A stretch of DNA of 53,650 nucleotides from Paraglaciecola sp. 20A4 (GTDB lineage: Bacteria; Pseudomonadota; Gammaproteobacteria; Enterobacterales; Alteromonadaceae), in assembly GCF_011378905.1 (NCBI RefSeq), contig NZ_WTPY01000006.1, forward strand, positions 1-53,650, given 5' to 3'. The position numbers were made by a program, and so were the translations under genes. Within the stretch, counting starts at the first letter, position 1. Each line of letters begins with the position of its first letter. Below, in pieces: positions 53,556 through 53,650 of this stretch. The notes below the pieces were generated by a model. It ran no database searches, was not told where the DNA came from, and saw only the letters and a program-made list of their open reading frames with translations.

Positions 53556-53650
53556 ATGGTAGATTCTGCTGTGCCAAACCAAACCAAACCAAACCAAACC
53601 AAACCAAACCAAACCAAACCAAACCAAACCAAACCAAACCAAACCAAACC
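53556..53650 (+). CDS. Start of an ORF with PNQTK repeats, cut by window edge
   Basis: ATG 53556 follows AGGGAG by 7 bp, a good SD; an in-frame ATG at 53550 is too close to the SD. It reads MVDSAV and then PNQTK repeated to the end of the window, from a 5-bp DNA repeat. No stop occurs in any frame of the repeat. The rest of the protein is outside the window, so the product cannot be named, and chance translation of a repeat is possible. Confidence 0.4.
   Translation, partial: MVDSAVPNQTKPNQTKPNQTKPNQTKPNQTK
53574..53650 (+). repeat. Pentanucleotide tandem repeat (CCAAA)n, at least 15 copies
   Basis: A perfect 5-bp repeat running from 53574 to the window edge. True copy number is unknown because the array is cut. 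The unit is not a multiple of three, so copy changes shift the reading frame of any gene containing it. Confidence 0.93.

Overview
The window looks like chromosomal DNA of a marine gammaproteobacterium, probably an Alteromonadales relative of Glaciecola/Paraglaciecola. The grounds are moderate GC, three large TonB-dependent receptors, a LacI-controlled trehalose locus, c-di-GMP and two-component signalling genes, a PEP-CTERM remnant and rimO. The genus is inferred from gene content and style, not proven.

Positions 1-12228 (all minus strand) hold the most unusual content: a compact type III CRISPR-like effector operon. In transcription order it has a possible 74-residue ORF, a DHH-type phosphodiesterase (NrN-like), a 794-residue protein ending in two membrane helices (CorA-like type III effector), a small Cas10 with no HD nuclease domain, a Cas7-Cas5(Csx10-like) fusion, a Cas7-Cas7 fusion and a TIGR03986-like RAMP protein. 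Most junctions overlap or are 2-3 bp apart. A separate CARF plus PD-(D/E)XK nuclease (Card1/Can2-like) lies just upstream. No CRISPR array, cas1, cas2, cas6 or separate small subunit is seen. CorA plus NrN is the pairing known from SAM-AMP signalling, while Card1/Can2 relatives respond to cyclic tetra-adenylate, so this locus may carry two different second-messenger outputs from one Cas10, or Card1 may serve another system.

Positions 12441-15270 hold decayed genes (a membrane dipeptidase and a PLP-dependent decarboxylase) around a YHYH-domain lipoprotein. Positions 15288-21736 are a trehalose utilisation regulon: TonB receptor, LacI regulator, MFS transporter and cytoplasmic GH37 trehalase, with matching 14-bp LacI-type palindromes before the receptor and the transporter. 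A second, larger TonB receptor (21852-24740) follows, then an M14 peptidase (25081-27786).

Positions 27912-34089 are mostly housekeeping and catabolic minus-strand genes: S-formylglutathione hydrolase and glutathione-dependent formaldehyde dehydrogenase, a lipoprotein, an amidohydrolase/SDR pair, DUF2721 and rimO. A siderophore-type TonB receptor with a Fur-box-like site (34894-37119) sits beside a broken PepSY membrane gene.

Positions 37726-50042 run on the plus strand: a GGDEF-EAL protein, a CehA/McbA-like PHP metallohydrolase, a triple-PAS histidine kinase with its receiver partner, oleate hydratase and a GAF-PAS hybrid kinase. The first two genes share a near-identical 33-bp upstream element. 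The right end (50043-53650) contains a broken PEP-CTERM gene, two oxidoreductases and three short tandem-repeat arrays. The last is a pentanucleotide array inside the start of an ORF cut by the window edge, which has the layout of a phase-variable gene.
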